22,390 nucleotides of DNA. Source: a virus. The stretch is from IMG/VR virus record IMGVR_UViG_3300025630_000066, positions 1 to 22,390 of that record; one strand, given 5' to 3'. The notes beneath the pieces are model-generated. The model was not told where the DNA came from, did no database searches, and was given only the letters and a program-made list of their open reading frames with translations. This document shows positions 21,657 to 22,390 of this stretch, piece by piece. The translations under genes and the position numbers were made by a program. The stretch's first letter is position 1. Each line of letters opens with the position of its first letter.

Positions 21657-22390
21657 ATGGCCGTACCCATTTCCAATGTCACCCGCCGGGTAGTGTATGC
21701 CCCATCAGGAACAGGGCCATACGCCTTTACCTTCGAGATCCTGGCGCAGACAGACATCGAGGTTTATAAAGGTGACACGCTGCTCACTCTAACCACCGAC
21801 TATAGCGTCACCATTAACGCCAATGGCACGGGGTCTGTGACCCTGGTGGCCACGGCAGGCACAGACAACATCACCATCATTGGTGCCAGGGCTATCCAGC
21901 GCCTGTCAGACTTTGTGACTGGTGGCGACTTCTTTGCCAATACGGTGAACGATGAGCTGGACAGTCTGACAATTTTTGCCCAGCAAAACTCTGAGGCTGT
22001 ATCCCGTGCATTGCAGGCACCAGAGACTGATCCCACCACAATCAACATGACGCTGCCCAGAGCTGCAACCAGGGCGAACAAGACCCTGGCCTTTGACTCT
22101 AATGGCAACCCGGTGATCGGCGAGATCATTGGTGACAACCGTGGGAACTGGGCGGCTGGCACTGCGTACAACAAGCGCGACATTGTCAAAGACACAAGCA
22201 ATTACAACATCTATCTTTGTAATACAGCGCACACTTCCAGTGGCTCACAGCCCATTAGCACCAATACCGATGCTGCCAAGTGGGATCTGCTGGTGGACGC
22301 TGCGGCTGCTGGCGCTGCTCAGACTGCGGCTGAAGCTGCACAAGCTGCTGCGGAGGCGGCGCAAGCTGCTGCTGAAACAGCAGAGACTAA
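21657..22390 (+). CDS. Tail fibre protein, N-terminal part (3' partial)
   Basis: The frame is open from ATG 21657 (AAGGAG 7 nt upstream) to the end of the window, 244 codons. Residues 1-115 match the T7 gp17 N-terminal domain that anchors the fibre to the tail: APSGTGPYAFTFEILAQTDI, YKGDTLLTLTTDYSVTINAN, ITIIGARAIQRLSDF and the helix ANTVNDELDSLTIFAQQNSE. Residues about 165-209 (W165 to W209, with AYNKRDIVKDTSNYNIYLCN and KWDLL) look like a small carbohydrate-binding module of the chitin-binding-like kind. From about residue 223 there is an Ala-rich heptad pattern (TAAEAAQ, AAAEAAQ, AAAETAE), a trimeric coiled coil. The receptor-binding end is outside the window. Confidence 0.92.
   Translation, partial: MAVPISNVTRRVVYAPSGTGPYAFTFEILAQTDIEVYKGDTLLTLTTDYSVTINANGTGSVTLVATAGTDNITIIGARAIQRLSDFVTGGDFFANTVNDELDSLTIFAQQNSEAVSRALQAPETDPTTINMTLPRAATRANKTLAFDSNGNPVIGEIIGDNRGNWAAGTAYNKRDIVKDTSNYNIYLCNTAHTSSGSQPISTNTDAAKWDLLVDAAAAGAAQTAAEAAQAAAEAAQAAAETAET
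22320..22387 (+). repeat. 21-bp-period Ala-rich heptad repeat in fibre gene
   Basis: Three consecutive seven-residue units (TAAEAAQ, AAAEAAQ, AAAETAE) are encoded with differing synonymous codons, so the repeat is kept at protein level. Such segments form the shaft coiled coil of phage fibres and can vary in copy number. The repeat reaches the edge of the window, so its full length is not known. Confidence 0.7.

Noticed and set aside
1-22390. CRISPR array, insertion sequence, integrase or anti-defence island
   Set aside because: No regularly spaced direct repeats, transposase or recombinase motif, or terminal inverted repeats were seen; all genes belong to a podovirus structural module.

Overview
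The window is 22.4 kb from a T7-type podovirus (short-tailed, dsDNA phage of a Gram-negative bacterium). It holds almost the whole packaging, head, tail and internal-core module, all on the + strand and tightly packed with overlapping stop/start codons. No host gene, integrase, repressor, tRNA, CRISPR array or insertion sequence was seen. The host cannot be read from the sequence; the mixed base composition and strong GGC/GCC codon use would fit a proteobacterial host, but that is inference.

Layout. Positions 1-814 hold the end of an unidentified gene and a winged-helix protein that close an upstream, probably early, region. Positions 815-1272 are a non-coding junction rich in inverted repeats, with a candidate promoter at its end. 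Positions 1273-4568 hold a small protein with an SSB-like acidic tip, a short terminase-small-subunit-like protein, a small membrane protein, a DUF3310 protein, the large terminase and a T7 gp13-like protein. Positions 4579-7118 carry two proteins sharing a C-terminal motif, two small basic proteins missed by length cut-offs, a probable head decoration protein and a DUF6321-like basic protein. Positions 7111-9755 encode portal, a Bbp19-like protein and scaffold, ending at a strong terminator. A sigma70-like promoter and a roughly 140-nt structured leader then drive the major capsid gene and a small head protein, followed by a second hairpin terminator. Positions 11195-21645 encode tail tubular proteins A and B (gp11/gp12-like) and internal virion proteins. 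A gp14-like, a gp15-like and a gp16-like protein are recognisable, with an extra 708-aa protein and a 55-aa acidic protein between the last two. The window ends inside the tail fibre gene.

How they work together. Scaffold, portal and capsid build the prohead, and the terminase fills it. The gp11/gp12-like nozzle and the fibre finish the tail. The gp14/15/16-like proteins are expected to be ejected to carry DNA across the envelope. The most unusual item is the 708-aa protein at 16163-18289. Its N-terminal half looks like a virion core protein, and its C-terminal half looks like a GP88/DUF7227-type cysteine-containing domain, as if a non-structural activity rides into the cell with the genome. 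Other points of interest are the capsid leader RNA, the motif shared by two neighbouring virion-type proteins, the SSB-like tip on a tiny protein, and a large excess of the palindrome TGGCCA.
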